Positions 17,989 to 26,466 of a stretch of 64,000 bases of DNA are shown here, one piece after another. Within the stretch, counting starts at the first letter, position 1, and each line of letters starts with the position of its first letter. This DNA is from JAGNRR01 sp964409905. Its GTDB lineage: Bacteria > Bacteroidota > Bacteroidia > Chitinophagales > Chitinophagaceae. Both the position numbers and the translations under genes were made by a program. The notes below the pieces were generated by a model. It searched no databases. It was not told the DNA's origin and saw only the letters and a list, made by a program, of their open reading frames with translations. The stretch lies in NCBI GenBank assembly GCA_964409905.1, contig CAYPET010000004.1:62001-126000 (forward strand), written 5' to 3'.

Positions 17989-19046
17989 TGCCTAAAAAGG
18001 TTCTTACTTACTGTGTGTTGCTTTTTTATGTAGCCCAGCTAGATGCCCAGCCTGTTGGATATTATCAGTCAGCCTTGGGTAAAAATGGAGCTCAACTAAA
18101 AACTGCGCTACACTTTATTATTGATCAACATACAAATGTGGGCTTTCCATTATGGAGTGCATTTAGCACTACAGATAATAAAGGCGCAAACGTACTTTGG
18201 GATATTTACAGTGATGTGCCGGGGGGCACACCGCCGTATACTTATACCATCGGTTTAGATCAATGCGGGCAATATAATCAAGAAGGTGATTGTTATAATC
18301 ATGAACACTTGTGGCCTAAAACCTATTATTATGATGCATCTCCTATGGATGCAGATTTACACCACATATACCCGGTTGATGGGTGGGTAAATAACAGACG
18401 AGGTAGTTTGCCGTTTGGCATAGTATCAGGCACCGCAACCTATACATCAAGTAATGGATCAAAATTGGGAGCTTCAAATAGCTATGCGGCCTATAATGGG
18501 GCAGTGTTTCAGCCCATTGAGGGTTATTGTGGTGACATTGCCCGTGCCTTTTTTTATATGAGCACACGCTATGAAGGGGAGGATGCAAACTGGTCAAATT
18601 GGCCAATGGCAAATAAGGCAGTGCTTACTAATGATGCCATTGCCCTTTTGTTACAATGGCATAATGCTGACCCGGTAAGTCAAAAAGAACAGGATAGGAA
18701 CAATGCCATTTACGCGCTGCAGGGTAATCGGAATCCTTTTGTGGATTATCCAATATTTGCAAATTGTATTTGGGGTACGGCTGACTGTACTCCACTTGCT
18801 ACAGAAAATGTTACCACTGCACGGCTCGGCATTTTTCCAAACCCTGCAAGCGATTTCGTGCAGATAAAATTGCCCAACGCTTCATTGTCCACTAAGTTTC
18901 GGTATACAATTTTTTCAATGGATGGGAAGCGGGTATTACAAGGCAATACACCCACGGTGGATATACAAGAATTACTTACTGGGCCGTATGCCTTATTGAT
19001 TGAAATAAACAATTCAAGAGAGGTCATCACATTTTTAAAAAAATAG
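17988..19046 (+). CDS. Secreted endonuclease I family nuclease with T9SS type A sorting domain
   Basis: A 352-residue extracellular nuclease. A signal peptide (MPKKVLTYCVLLFYVAQLDAQ) is followed by the endonuclease I domain with its metal-binding core YNHEHLWPK (residues about 104-112) and DLHHIYPVDGWVNNRRGSLPFG. The C-terminal 80 residues form a T9SS type A sorting domain (LGIFPNPASDFVQIKL ... GPYALLIEINN). It probably degrades extracellular nucleic acid for nutrients. The ATG at 17988 overlaps the upstream stop (TAATG); a longer frame from 17826 lies inside the upstream gene. Confidence 0.9.
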   Translation: MPKKVLTYCVLLFYVAQLDAQPVGYYQSALGKNGAQLKTALHFIIDQHTNVGFPLWSAFSTTDNKGANVLWDIYSDVPGGTPPYTYTIGLDQCGQYNQEGDCYNHEHLWPKTYYYDASPMDADLHHIYPVDGWVNNRRGSLPFGIVSGTATYTSSNGSKLGASNSYAAYNGAVFQPIEGYCGDIARAFFYMSTRYEGEDANWSNWPMANKAVLTNDAIALLLQWHNADPVSQKEQDRNNAIYALQGNRNPFVDYPIFANCIWGTADCTPLATENVTTARLGIFPNPASDFVQIKLPNASLSTKFRYTIFSMDGKRVLQGNTPTVDIQELLTGPYALLIEINNSREVITFLKK

Positions 19047-19049
19047 ATC

Positions 19050-19721
19050 ATGACGACATTACAAGAACTTCAACAAATCGTTGCGCAATATAATGCCCAA
19101 CTGGTTGCTGTTTCCAAAACAAAGCCGAACGAACAGTTGATGGATTTATATCATTTAGGACAACGACATTTTGGTGAGAATAAAGTTCAGGAGCTCACAG
19201 ATAAGTATGAAAGCTTACCGAAAGATATCCATTGGCATATGATTGGTCATTTGCAAACGAATAAGGTAAAATATATTGTGCCTTTTGTTTTTATGATCCA
19301 TGCCATTGATAGTTTAAAGTTGCTAAAGGAAGTTGAAAAACAGGCAGCGAAAATTGGCAGAACAATTTCTGTATTACTACAAATTCATATAGCTGAGGAA
19401 GAAAGTAAATTTGGGTTGGACAAACGAGAGCTTTTAGAAATTTTGGAATATTACAAAGCGCCCAACTCTCCATTTAAACATGTGAAAATTTGCGGTCTGA
19501 TGGGAATGGCAACATTTACAGATGATGAAAAGCAAATAAGAAAGGAATTTCATAATCTGAAAGAATTATTTACTTTTTGCAAAGAAAGTTATCTGTTGGA
19601 TGAATCTTTTTGCGAAATTTCTATGGGCATGAGCAGTGATTACCGAATTGCATTAGAGGAGGGGAGCACCATGGTGCGAATCGGTTCTATGCTTTTTGGC
19701 GAGCGCGACTACTCGGCGTAG
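19050..19721 (+). CDS. YggS-family PLP homeostasis protein
   Basis: A 223-residue single-domain TIM-barrel protein that binds pyridoxal phosphate and buffers its level, without known catalysis. The PLP lysine is in AVSKTKP (about K23). Other family signatures are RHFGENKVQEL, HWHMIGHLQTNKVK, SMGMSSDYRIALEEGSTMVRIGSMLFG. It starts three bases after the endonuclease I gene. Its 3' end overlaps the convergent cvpA by 13 bases. Confidence 0.95.
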   Translation: MTTLQELQQIVAQYNAQLVAVSKTKPNEQLMDLYHLGQRHFGENKVQELTDKYESLPKDIHWHMIGHLQTNKVKYIVPFVFMIHAIDSLKLLKEVEKQAAKIGRTISVLLQIHIAEEESKFGLDKRELLEILEYYKAPNSPFKHVKICGLMGMATFTDDEKQIRKEFHNLKELFTFCKESYLLDESFCEISMGMSSDYRIALEEGSTMVRIGSMLFGERDYSA

Positions 19722-20236
19722 GCATCAAGATAATTACTTACCTCATTATACAAATCTTTCAAAACCGGAAGTACTTCGCCACCGATTTCCAGCCCCATGG
19801 GAGCCAAGGGTTCAATAGTTTCATAAAGCATTGATTCAGCCTTTGTTTCGGGGCTCATGACATCGAGTTTGTTGGTTATCCAAAACATGGAACTCAGCAC
19901 GAAGGCAGAAAAAAAGATATACAATATTCCTCCTGATAATTTATTTGTCCAGCCCAGCATCATTCCCTGCAAAACGTTCTCTACAAATTTTATTAAAAAA
20001 CGAAGGCCCAGCATCACAATAAGAAAGAGCAGGATGTAGGAAACAATCAACGTATACTGGCTGTTGATGATGTTTTGCTCCTGAACGTATTCAGACAGTT
20101 TGTGTGCCAGTTTTAAACTTACTAAACTACCCAACACCACTGCTACAAAAGAGGCAACAGCCCAAAGTAATCCCTTTTTCCAACCACGTATAAAGGCCAG
20201 CACAAGGGTGATACTGATAAGAGCATCGAGCATCAT
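19709..20236 (-). CDS. CvpA family membrane protein
   Basis: A 175-residue inner-membrane protein with about four transmembrane helices. It begins MMLDALISITLVLAFIRGWKKGLLWAVASFVAVVLGSLVSLKLA, the typical CvpA opening with an xxRGxxxG turn. The family is linked to colicin V production and envelope stress; its molecular function is uncertain. It overlaps the stop of yqeY by one base (TAATG) and is the last gene of a run that also contains gldC. Confidence 0.87.
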   Translation of the reverse strand: MMLDALISITLVLAFIRGWKKGLLWAVASFVAVVLGSLVSLKLAHKLSEYVQEQNIINSQYTLIVSYILLFLIVMLGLRFLIKFVENVLQGMMLGWTNKLSGGILYIFFSAFVLSSMFWITNKLDVMSPETKAESMLYETIEPLAPMGLEIGGEVLPVLKDLYNEVSNYLDAYAE

Positions 20237-20688
20237 TAACCGACAAGCAGCGATTTAGCCAATTGCGCAATGGTTTTCCCATCAGCTTTACCGGCAAGTT
20301 CTTTACTCGCGCGAACCATTACTTTACCAATATCAGCAGCCGAGGAAGCGCCAACTTCAGTTATCAAATTTTCCAAATAGCTTTTTATAGCCGCGTCATC
20401 CATTTGCTCCGGGAGAAATTGCTCAATGATTGCAAGCTCCTCTTTTTCTTTGTCGGCTAAATCTGCTCTGTTTTGTGCCTCAAAAACCTCTATGGATTCT
20501 TTGCGTTGTTTTGCCAGCTTCTGTAATAATTTATTCTCAACGTCTTCGGTCAATGCTCCATCACCTTTGCCGGATGTTTTCTCCAACAGGATGGCTGATT
20601 TAATGGCGCGAAATGCACGCAACGCGGCTTCTTCTTTAGCCCGCATAGCGTCTTTAATTTTTTCGTTTATAATACTTTCTAAACTCAT
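20236..20688 (-). CDS. GatB/YqeY domain protein
   Basis: A 150-residue helical protein homologous to the tail domain of the tRNA amidotransferase subunit GatB. It starts MSLESIINEKIKDAMRAKEEAALRAFRAIKSAI and has the conserved IIEQFLPEQMDD and DIGKVMVRASKELAGKADGK segments. Stand-alone YqeY proteins are thought to touch tRNA; their role is unproven. It lies five bases after gldC and overlaps cvpA by one base. Confidence 0.92.
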   Translation of the reverse strand: MSLESIINEKIKDAMRAKEEAALRAFRAIKSAILLEKTSGKGDGALTEDVENKLLQKLAKQRKESIEVFEAQNRADLADKEKEELAIIEQFLPEQMDDAAIKSYLENLITEVGASSAADIGKVMVRASKELAGKADGKTIAQLAKSLLVG

Positions 20689-20693
20689 GATAA

Positions 20694-21041
20694 TTACAAT
20701 TGATTTTTTTTCATTTCGTTTTCCATTTTTTTGCGCATTTCTTGTGCAAACTGCTTCATCTCTTCAACCAGATGAGCATGATTGGTTGCTCGGCCATAAG
20801 TATCGGCCATTGTCATGAGGGTCTGAAAAAAGAAGTCATTCATTTCATCTACCATCATCTTTTTAGTCCATAAATCTATCCGCAGCGCTGTATTTTCATC
20901 GCCATCCCAAATACTCAGCATGAATGCTTTAGCTTCTTTTGGCTTTACAACTCCTCCGTCGGCAGCTTGCCAATGTATATTTTCGGGTACTTTTTGTTCA
21001 TCAAGACCAACACTGATTTTTATTTCTGATGCATTTGACAT
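20694..21041 (-). CDS. gldC: Gliding motility protein GldC
   Basis: A 115-residue soluble protein of the Bacteroidota GldC family, which supports gliding motility and the T9SS machinery. Signature segments are EIKISVGLDEQKVPENIHWQA, DGGVVKPKEAKAFMLSIWD and LRIDLWTKKMMVDEMNDFFFQTL. The ATG at 21041 gives MSNASEIKI; six extra upstream residues in the longer frame are unlikely. It lies 42 bases after the PorP/SprF gene and five bases before yqeY. GldB and GldD are not in the window. Confidence 0.9.
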   Translation of the reverse strand: MSNASEIKISVGLDEQKVPENIHWQAADGGVVKPKEAKAFMLSIWDGDENTALRIDLWTKKMMVDEMNDFFFQTLMTMADTYGRATNHAHLVEEMKQFAQEMRKKMENEMKKNQL

Positions 21042-21083
21042 GCCGACAAAAGTAAGCATTGCAACATAAATAAGTCTGAAACA

Positions 21084-22094
21084 CTAAAATCGTGGACAAG
21101 AAAAGGCTGAAGTATTATTGTTGCCTTCGTAGGGTCGCTCCATGATTAATGAAAACTCAAAAGCTCCAATACTCTGGTTGGCTCGTTGAAAATCTGATAT
21201 AGTATGGTCGTAGCTTACCAATAGCTGATAATATTGATAGCGATATCCCATAACGGCGATAATTGCGTCATTCCAACGGTTAAAAGCGCCTAGGACTAGT
21301 TCGTTTTTTGTGCTCGAAACAGCACCGGGTGAGTTAACGTTGAGGGTTATCAGACTGCCAAATACTAATTCATTGGCCTGTTTTTGCTGAGAATACATTA
21401 CTGAAGGTGTAATCATAACGCTGGATGATGCCTTGTAAATACCTTCTGCTTGCACTGTGGGTCTAATGCCTAATTTATTGCTTTCGCCATAAAAACTTTC
21501 TATCGGGCGGTTTATATGGATAGCAGAAGCACTAAGCCGCAGTGAGAAATTATTTTGATTGTAATACAGGTAGTTGATACCAACTCCTAAATCTGCAAAA
21601 TTTGTCTTTTGAGTAATGAATTGTTCTTGGTTATCAATGCTGGTATTAAAAGAAAATTCATCCCATTGGCTTTCAAATGTTAATTGAGAAAAATTGACGC
21701 TACGTTGCGCGTAAGCGCCAGACATCCCCACTGATAAGGTAGAATTTTCATTTAGCAACATGTGATAAGCCAAACTGGTTTGGACTTTAGTGAGTGCTAA
21801 GTCGCCGTCACCAGCCCTGTCATTCCAAAAGGCAAGACCAATTCCAAACCAATTGCCTTCTTTGGCTTTATTCACGGAAAAGTCAGCAAAAGCGCTGCTT
21901 GTGCTATAAGGCACCGGCACCGTGAGCCATTGGCTGCGGTAGTTTAATCCAACACGCATATCTCCGTCGGCGTGCAGACCAGTGTTGGCCGCGTTTAGCA
22001 AAAGTGGTGCATTGTAATACTGCGAGAAATGCAGCCCTTGGCCCAGTGTAATCATGGGTAGCAGTTGGCATATCAATATGAATATTTTTTTCAT
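21084..22094 (-). CDS. PorP/SprF family T9SS outer-membrane protein
   Basis: A 336-residue predicted outer-membrane beta-barrel. After a signal peptide (MKKIFILICQLLPMITLGQ) comes the family opening GLHFSQYYNAPLLLNAANTGL and FRVGLNYRSQW-like strands (MRVGLNYRSQWLTVP). In other Bacteroidota, SprF-like proteins are needed to export or display the specific type B cargo encoded next to them. Here the upstream gene, 11 bases away, encodes such a cargo of 1173 residues. The ATG at 22094 was preferred over a TTG at 22100. Confidence 0.9.
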   Translation of the reverse strand: MKKIFILICQLLPMITLGQGLHFSQYYNAPLLLNAANTGLHADGDMRVGLNYRSQWLTVPVPYSTSSAFADFSVNKAKEGNWFGIGLAFWNDRAGDGDLALTKVQTSLAYHMLLNENSTLSVGMSGAYAQRSVNFSQLTFESQWDEFSFNTSIDNQEQFITQKTNFADLGVGINYLYYNQNNFSLRLSASAIHINRPIESFYGESNKLGIRPTVQAEGIYKASSSVMITPSVMYSQQKQANELVFGSLITLNVNSPGAVSSTKNELVLGAFNRWNDAIIAVMGYRYQYYQLLVSYDHTISDFQRANQSIGAFEFSLIMERPYEGNNNTSAFSCPRF

Positions 22095-22105
22095 CTTCAA
22101 CAGTT

Positions 22106-25100
22106 TTATCTTAATAAAGTGATATTGCCTTTTTTTGTTCTTTTTGAGCCGTCAAAAAAAGTGACATCTAGCAAGTAGCCAAATACGTCCATTTCTTGTG
22201 GTTCTCCCTTAAATGTGCCGTCCCAACCTTTAAAACGGTCGGTGGTTTCAAAAACAAGTTGCCCCCATCGATTATAAATTTGAAAACGCATTGTTTCTAT
22301 ACCATAGCCCAGTACATGCAATAAGTCATTAATTCCGTCACCATTAGGTGAAAATCCGGAGGGTACATCCACCAGCGGTATTACATATCCGCGCACATTT
22401 TTACAAGCTGTGTCAATACAACCTACATCATTCGTAGCGGTAAGGCAGACTTGGTATAAACCATCCCGATTGTAAATGTGCTTTGGGTTTACATCTACAG
22501 ATGTGTTGCCATCGCCAAAGTCCCATTTATAGCTGGTAGCACCAACTGATAAGTTTTGAAATTGTAATGCCTTATTTGGAAGCGGTGGGTTTGGCGTGTA
22601 GCTAAAGTCAGCTGTAGGATTGCCGAATACGCTAATTGTTTTGCTAAACGTGTCCAGTAAATTACAACTATTGGGGTTGGCAGTTATAAGCGTTATCGTA
22701 TACACGCCTGGGGCGGTAAAGGTATGGGTAGGACCGGCACTGGTAGACGTTCCGCCATCTCCAAATGTCCAGGCATAGGTGGATGCATTGGTACTCAAAT
22801 TAGTGAAGGTAACATTTGCCGGCAGACAGACTGAATCAGGACAATTAAAGCCTGCTGATACAGTACTGGTCGAAAAGTCAATGGTGACTATAGCCGTATC
22901 AGGGTTATTACAGGCATTAGTATCTGTCACAATTAGGCGTACAGTATAAGATTGTGGTGCGGAGTAGACGTGCAAAGGTGGGTTGAAGCCGTTAAAGGTG
23001 GTGCCGTCACCAAAGTCCCAAAAATAGGTTGTATTGCTATTGGGCGGGCCATTGTTAAAGGTTGTAGTATTGGTGAAATTTGCCGAGAACGGATCGCAAC
23101 TATCTACTTTAGTCACCGTGAAATTAGCGTTAACCGAATCGTCAATTACAATGATTTGAATAAAATCAGTATCGCTGGCAAGGGTGCAACCATTGGGATT
23201 GTTGGCAATTAATCTTGCCGTATAGGTGCCTGCAACTGTGTAGGTATGGGTAGGATTTGTGGCTGTTGTAGTTGGGCTTCCATCGCCAAAATCCCAGATG
23301 AAATTGGTAGCGCTAACGCTGTTATTAATAAAGTTTACGGTGTGTGGCGCACAACCACTTGTATTGCCTGTTCCGCTGGCGTCGGCATCAGGGTCTTGCA
23401 ATTGGAAATCAATTTTCACAGCACCCAGATTACAATTCGTACTTCCATTAACCGTGGCATAGGCACCTGTAGTGGTAGGGAAGCCAAGTGTATTACCACA
23501 CGCCGCACAAATGGCCTGATAAATAACACCATTTGGATCAAAGCGGCTTGTGCCACCATCTACATGTTCATGCCCGGTAAGCGTGTTATTTAAACCAAAA
23601 AAGGTGGCATAAAGCAAACTATTCATGTTCTTGCTCAATACAAAATAATAAAAGTCACTACCATCAGTTGTGGATTGTAACGGTGTTGCAGGCGCCACGC
23701 TAAGCGGCAGTCCTGTTGTATTACCCGGTTGCGTCGGGATTACATTGCCACCCCATCCTGAAACATATATATTACCACAACGGTCCACCAAAAAGGCTGT
23801 GGGAGAAATATCTGTTTGGGCAGTTGAACCTTTTCCAAAAACCGTTGATAACTGTATGTTGTTGAGGTTGTTGTTTAACTTGGTGATGAATTGGGCAGAA
23901 CCGGGGTTGGAATAAACTCCAGGAGTAACGGGATAATTACCTTGCGTCTGGCCCATTACATAAACGCTATTGCTGTCATCAGTTTGAACACCATACACTT
24001 GATCATATGCAGATGTACCTATAAATGTTGAGGCTACCAATGCTTTGGTGGATGCATTAAACCGCATTAAAAACCCGTCAATATTCCCTTGATAAGTGCT
24101 GTTTAAAGTGCCTGGTGTAGTGGGGAAATTACTACTCGCGGTGCCACCGGCCACATACAAAACATTTGGGGCTGTTTTATCAAAACTTAATACATAACAG
24201 GCATCATCATTGGTGCCACCAATATAAGTACTCCAAAGAAGGGCAGAACAATTCGGGTTAAGTTGAATCACCACGCCATCCTGAGCACCGCCTAAAGTAG
24301 AAGAGAGGGCATTGGATGTAGTAGGAAAATTGGTAGAGAAGGTTTCGGCTGCAACGTAAATGTTGTTGTTAGCATCAAGTATAACCTCCGAGCGCGCATC
24401 ATCTCCATAATTGTGTTTTAGGCTAGAAAGTGGGCTGGAGTTGTCAGAAATATTTAAGCAATCGTTGCCACTACCACCAATATAGGTAGAGCCTATCAAC
24501 GCTGAGCCTGTTGCATTCAGTTTCGTTACAAATATATCTGACCCGCCATTGGCTGTAGGGTCATAACATCCAGCGGTAGTTGGATAGTTAGTGCTGAGCG
24601 TTCTGCCTGCTATGACTAAATTGCCAGTTTGATCACAAATGATACTGTGCGGCTGATCATTATTTGACCCGCCAATGTAGGTAGCGTATATCAATGTGGT
24701 GCCTGTAGGGTTAAATTTTGAAATGGTGATATCAGCAGGCATAATACCCGTGCCTCCTCCCCATGTTGTCTGGTAAGCGCCTAAAGTCACCGGGTAGCTA
24801 CCAAAAGAACTATTGGTAATACCGGCTCCGTAGAAATTTCCTGCTGTATCATAGGTCGCTGAAAAGCCCCAATTATCTGCTGTAGAACCAGAGAAACTGC
24901 AAAATACCAAAACCGGATCAATTATTAAGGTAGTGGACTCATCATACCCCTCCGGAAAACTGAAAGCAACTATATTACCTTCTAATTGGTAATTACACAA
25001 TACTTTCTTGCGTTCGCCGTTGATATTTTGGTAGGCGTATGGTTTTAATTCGGTCATATCGCCTAGGCTCGTACCAATAACGAGATTGCCTTTATTTAAT

Positions 25101-25627
25101 GTAAGTTTATCAACGCCTGTATAACGCAGTTTTATTCTTTTTACATCGCTACCGGGTTTAACAATCAAATCATATTTGATATTACCAGCGTCGGTGTAAA
25201 TGTGGGCATCTACGCCATCATACAAATCTTTGTAATCTACGGCCAAATATGGTTGAATGAATGATTTCCATTTGCTACTATCGTTTCCTAGAAAGTAATT
25301 GTAGTAATGTTTTTGTTGCTTATGGCCTACGAAAGTTTGACGTTCACTAGCCCCCAAGAAGTCTACTTTGTAAGCGTGGTATTTTAAGACAGGGGGTGTT
25401 TTTATACGGTGGTGCTTATAGTCATGCACTAAGTCGTGATTTTGATGCGATGCTAGCTTTATTACGTAGCCCCCTTTTTGTAAAAAAATGTCTCCTTTGG
25501 GTGTTTGGCTGCGGTAGGCAAAGTCTTCTTGCCATTGCCCTTTGTTCTCTACAAACTCAAGAACATTTTGTGCAATCGCATTTAAACCAACAAATACCAA
25601 AACAACAATGAGTATACTGCGCTGCAT
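22106..25627 (-). CDS. Secreted beta-propeller (SBBP)/PKD protein with type B sorting domain
   Basis: A 1173-residue surface protein. A signal peptide (MQRSILIVVLVFVGLNAIAQ) precedes an N-terminal domain starting FVENKGQWQEDFAYRSQTPKGDIFLQ. Then come SBBP-type repeats with recurring LIYATYIGGSNNDQ / LIGSTYIGGSGNDC / LLWSTYIGGTNDD units (about residues 230-660). Four PKD domains follow (WDFGDGSPTT, WDFGDGTTFN, WTFGDGGTST, WDFGDGNTSV), then the C-terminal sorting domain (VPSGFSPNGDGINDLL ... YNRWGQLVFE ... GNITLLR). It is paired with the downstream PorP/SprF gene. No enzymatic domain seen; adhesion is a guess. Confidence 0.9.
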   Translation of the reverse strand: MQRSILIVVLVFVGLNAIAQNVLEFVENKGQWQEDFAYRSQTPKGDIFLQKGGYVIKLASHQNHDLVHDYKHHRIKTPPVLKYHAYKVDFLGASERQTFVGHKQQKHYYNYFLGNDSSKWKSFIQPYLAVDYKDLYDGVDAHIYTDAGNIKYDLIVKPGSDVKRIKLRYTGVDKLTLNKGNLVIGTSLGDMTELKPYAYQNINGERKKVLCNYQLEGNIVAFSFPEGYDESTTLIIDPVLVFCSFSGSTADNWGFSATYDTAGNFYGAGITNSSFGSYPVTLGAYQTTWGGGTGIMPADITISKFNPTGTTLIYATYIGGSNNDQPHSIICDQTGNLVIAGRTLSTNYPTTAGCYDPTANGGSDIFVTKLNATGSALIGSTYIGGSGNDCLNISDNSSPLSSLKHNYGDDARSEVILDANNNIYVAAETFSTNFPTTSNALSSTLGGAQDGVVIQLNPNCSALLWSTYIGGTNDDACYVLSFDKTAPNVLYVAGGTASSNFPTTPGTLNSTYQGNIDGFLMRFNASTKALVASTFIGTSAYDQVYGVQTDDSNSVYVMGQTQGNYPVTPGVYSNPGSAQFITKLNNNLNNIQLSTVFGKGSTAQTDISPTAFLVDRCGNIYVSGWGGNVIPTQPGNTTGLPLSVAPATPLQSTTDGSDFYYFVLSKNMNSLLYATFFGLNNTLTGHEHVDGGTSRFDPNGVIYQAICAACGNTLGFPTTTGAYATVNGSTNCNLGAVKIDFQLQDPDADASGTGNTSGCAPHTVNFINNSVSATNFIWDFGDGSPTTTATNPTHTYTVAGTYTARLIANNPNGCTLASDTDFIQIIVIDDSVNANFTVTKVDSCDPFSANFTNTTTFNNGPPNSNTTYFWDFGDGTTFNGFNPPLHVYSAPQSYTVRLIVTDTNACNNPDTAIVTIDFSTSTVSAGFNCPDSVCLPANVTFTNLSTNASTYAWTFGDGGTSTSAGPTHTFTAPGVYTITLITANPNSCNLLDTFSKTISVFGNPTADFSYTPNPPLPNKALQFQNLSVGATSYKWDFGDGNTSVDVNPKHIYNRDGLYQVCLTATNDVGCIDTACKNVRGYVIPLVDVPSGFSPNGDGINDLLHVLGYGIETMRFQIYNRWGQLVFETTDRFKGWDGTFKGEPQEMDVFGYLLDVTFFDGSKRTKKGNITLLR

Positions 25628-25760
25628 TTAAAAAACTCTTTAGATTGATAAATATACTATTTTTCCTTAACAAATGTTTATGCCATTGTCATATTAATCT
25701 GACCTGTAAAATTCATGCGAATTAGGAGTAATCGATGGTTTCAGTAGTAGTTTTGCAACC

Positions 25761-26369
25761 ATGGAAACAGCAAATTCAAACAAGTTAGCTATTAGTATAT
25801 ATACCGAAATGACGCCGAATCCGGAAACGTTGAAGTTTGTTGCCAACAAGTTATTATACCCTGGCAAAAGCATTGAATTTTTGAGTCTTGAGGAAGCAGC
25901 GTCATCAGCTTTGGCTCGCGAATTATTCGGTTTTGAGTATGTGAAAGGGATCTTTATAGCTAGCAATTTTGTAACGATTACAAAAAATAAAGAGACCGAC
26001 TGGAATGAGGTAATACCGGAGCTACGTGATTTCCTAAAAAAATACCTCCAGGAAGAAAAAGAGATTGTCAATGCCGATTTAATACCAGCAGTAAGTAATA
26101 ACGACAACAACGAAATAAAAGACGGGGATACCGACGTTATAAAACGAATAAAAGAACTACTTGAAAATTATGTGCGCCCGGCTGTAGAAATGGATGGTGG
26201 CGCTATATCGTTCAAACGTTTTGATGAAGCTTCCGGCACGGTGACCCTTTTACTACAAGGCTCTTGTAGTGGTTGTCCTTCTTCTACCGTTACCTTGAAG
26301 GCGGGTATAGAAGGTATGATGAAGCGTATGATTCCGGAGGTGAACAATGTAGTTGCAGAGGCAGACTAA
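25761..26369 (+). CDS. NifU-like (Nfu) Fe-S cluster carrier
   Basis: A 202-residue cytoplasmic Fe-S scaffold or carrier. The N-terminal half (SIYTEMTPNPETLKFVANKLL) is the Nfu_N domain. After a short Asp/Asn-rich linker the C-terminal Nfu domain carries the cluster-binding CxxC in QGSCSGCPSSTVTLKAGIE (about residues 169-172) and the preceding RPAVEMDGGAISF. A TAGTTTTG box ends five bases before the ATG, so the message may be nearly leaderless. A strong terminator follows. Confidence 0.93.
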   Translation: METANSNKLAISIYTEMTPNPETLKFVANKLLYPGKSIEFLSLEEAASSALARELFGFEYVKGIFIASNFVTITKNKETDWNEVIPELRDFLKKYLQEEKEIVNADLIPAVSNNDNNEIKDGDTDVIKRIKELLENYVRPAVEMDGGAISFKRFDEASGTVTLLLQGSCSGCPSSTVTLKAGIEGMMKRMIPEVNNVVAEAD

Positions 26370-26393
26370 ATCATCATTATTAATCAAAAGTTT

Positions 26394-26423
26394 AAGAACC
26401 GAACCTTTCGGTTCTTTTTTTTT
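26394..26423 (+). terminator. Rho-independent terminator after nfu
   Basis: A perfect 10-bp stem (AAGAACCGAA, loop CCT, TTCGGTTCTT) runs directly into a tract of Ts up to 26423. It separates nfu from rpoN. Confidence 0.9.
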
Positions 26424-26449
26424 CATCAAGAATATTCGGTACTAATTTT

Positions 26450-26457
26450 TACATTTG
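26450..26457 (+). promoter_or_regulatory. -7 box TACATTTG before rpoN
   Basis: An exact TAnnTTTG match ten bases before the rpoN ATG, just after the nfu terminator, where rpoN needs a new promoter. No convincing -33 element. Confidence 0.4.
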
Positions 26458-26466
26458 TTTTGGACA

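Noticed and set aside
22952..23593. Open frames antisense to the 1173-residue cargo gene
   Set aside because: They are shadows of a strongly supported multidomain coding sequence and have no domain of their own.
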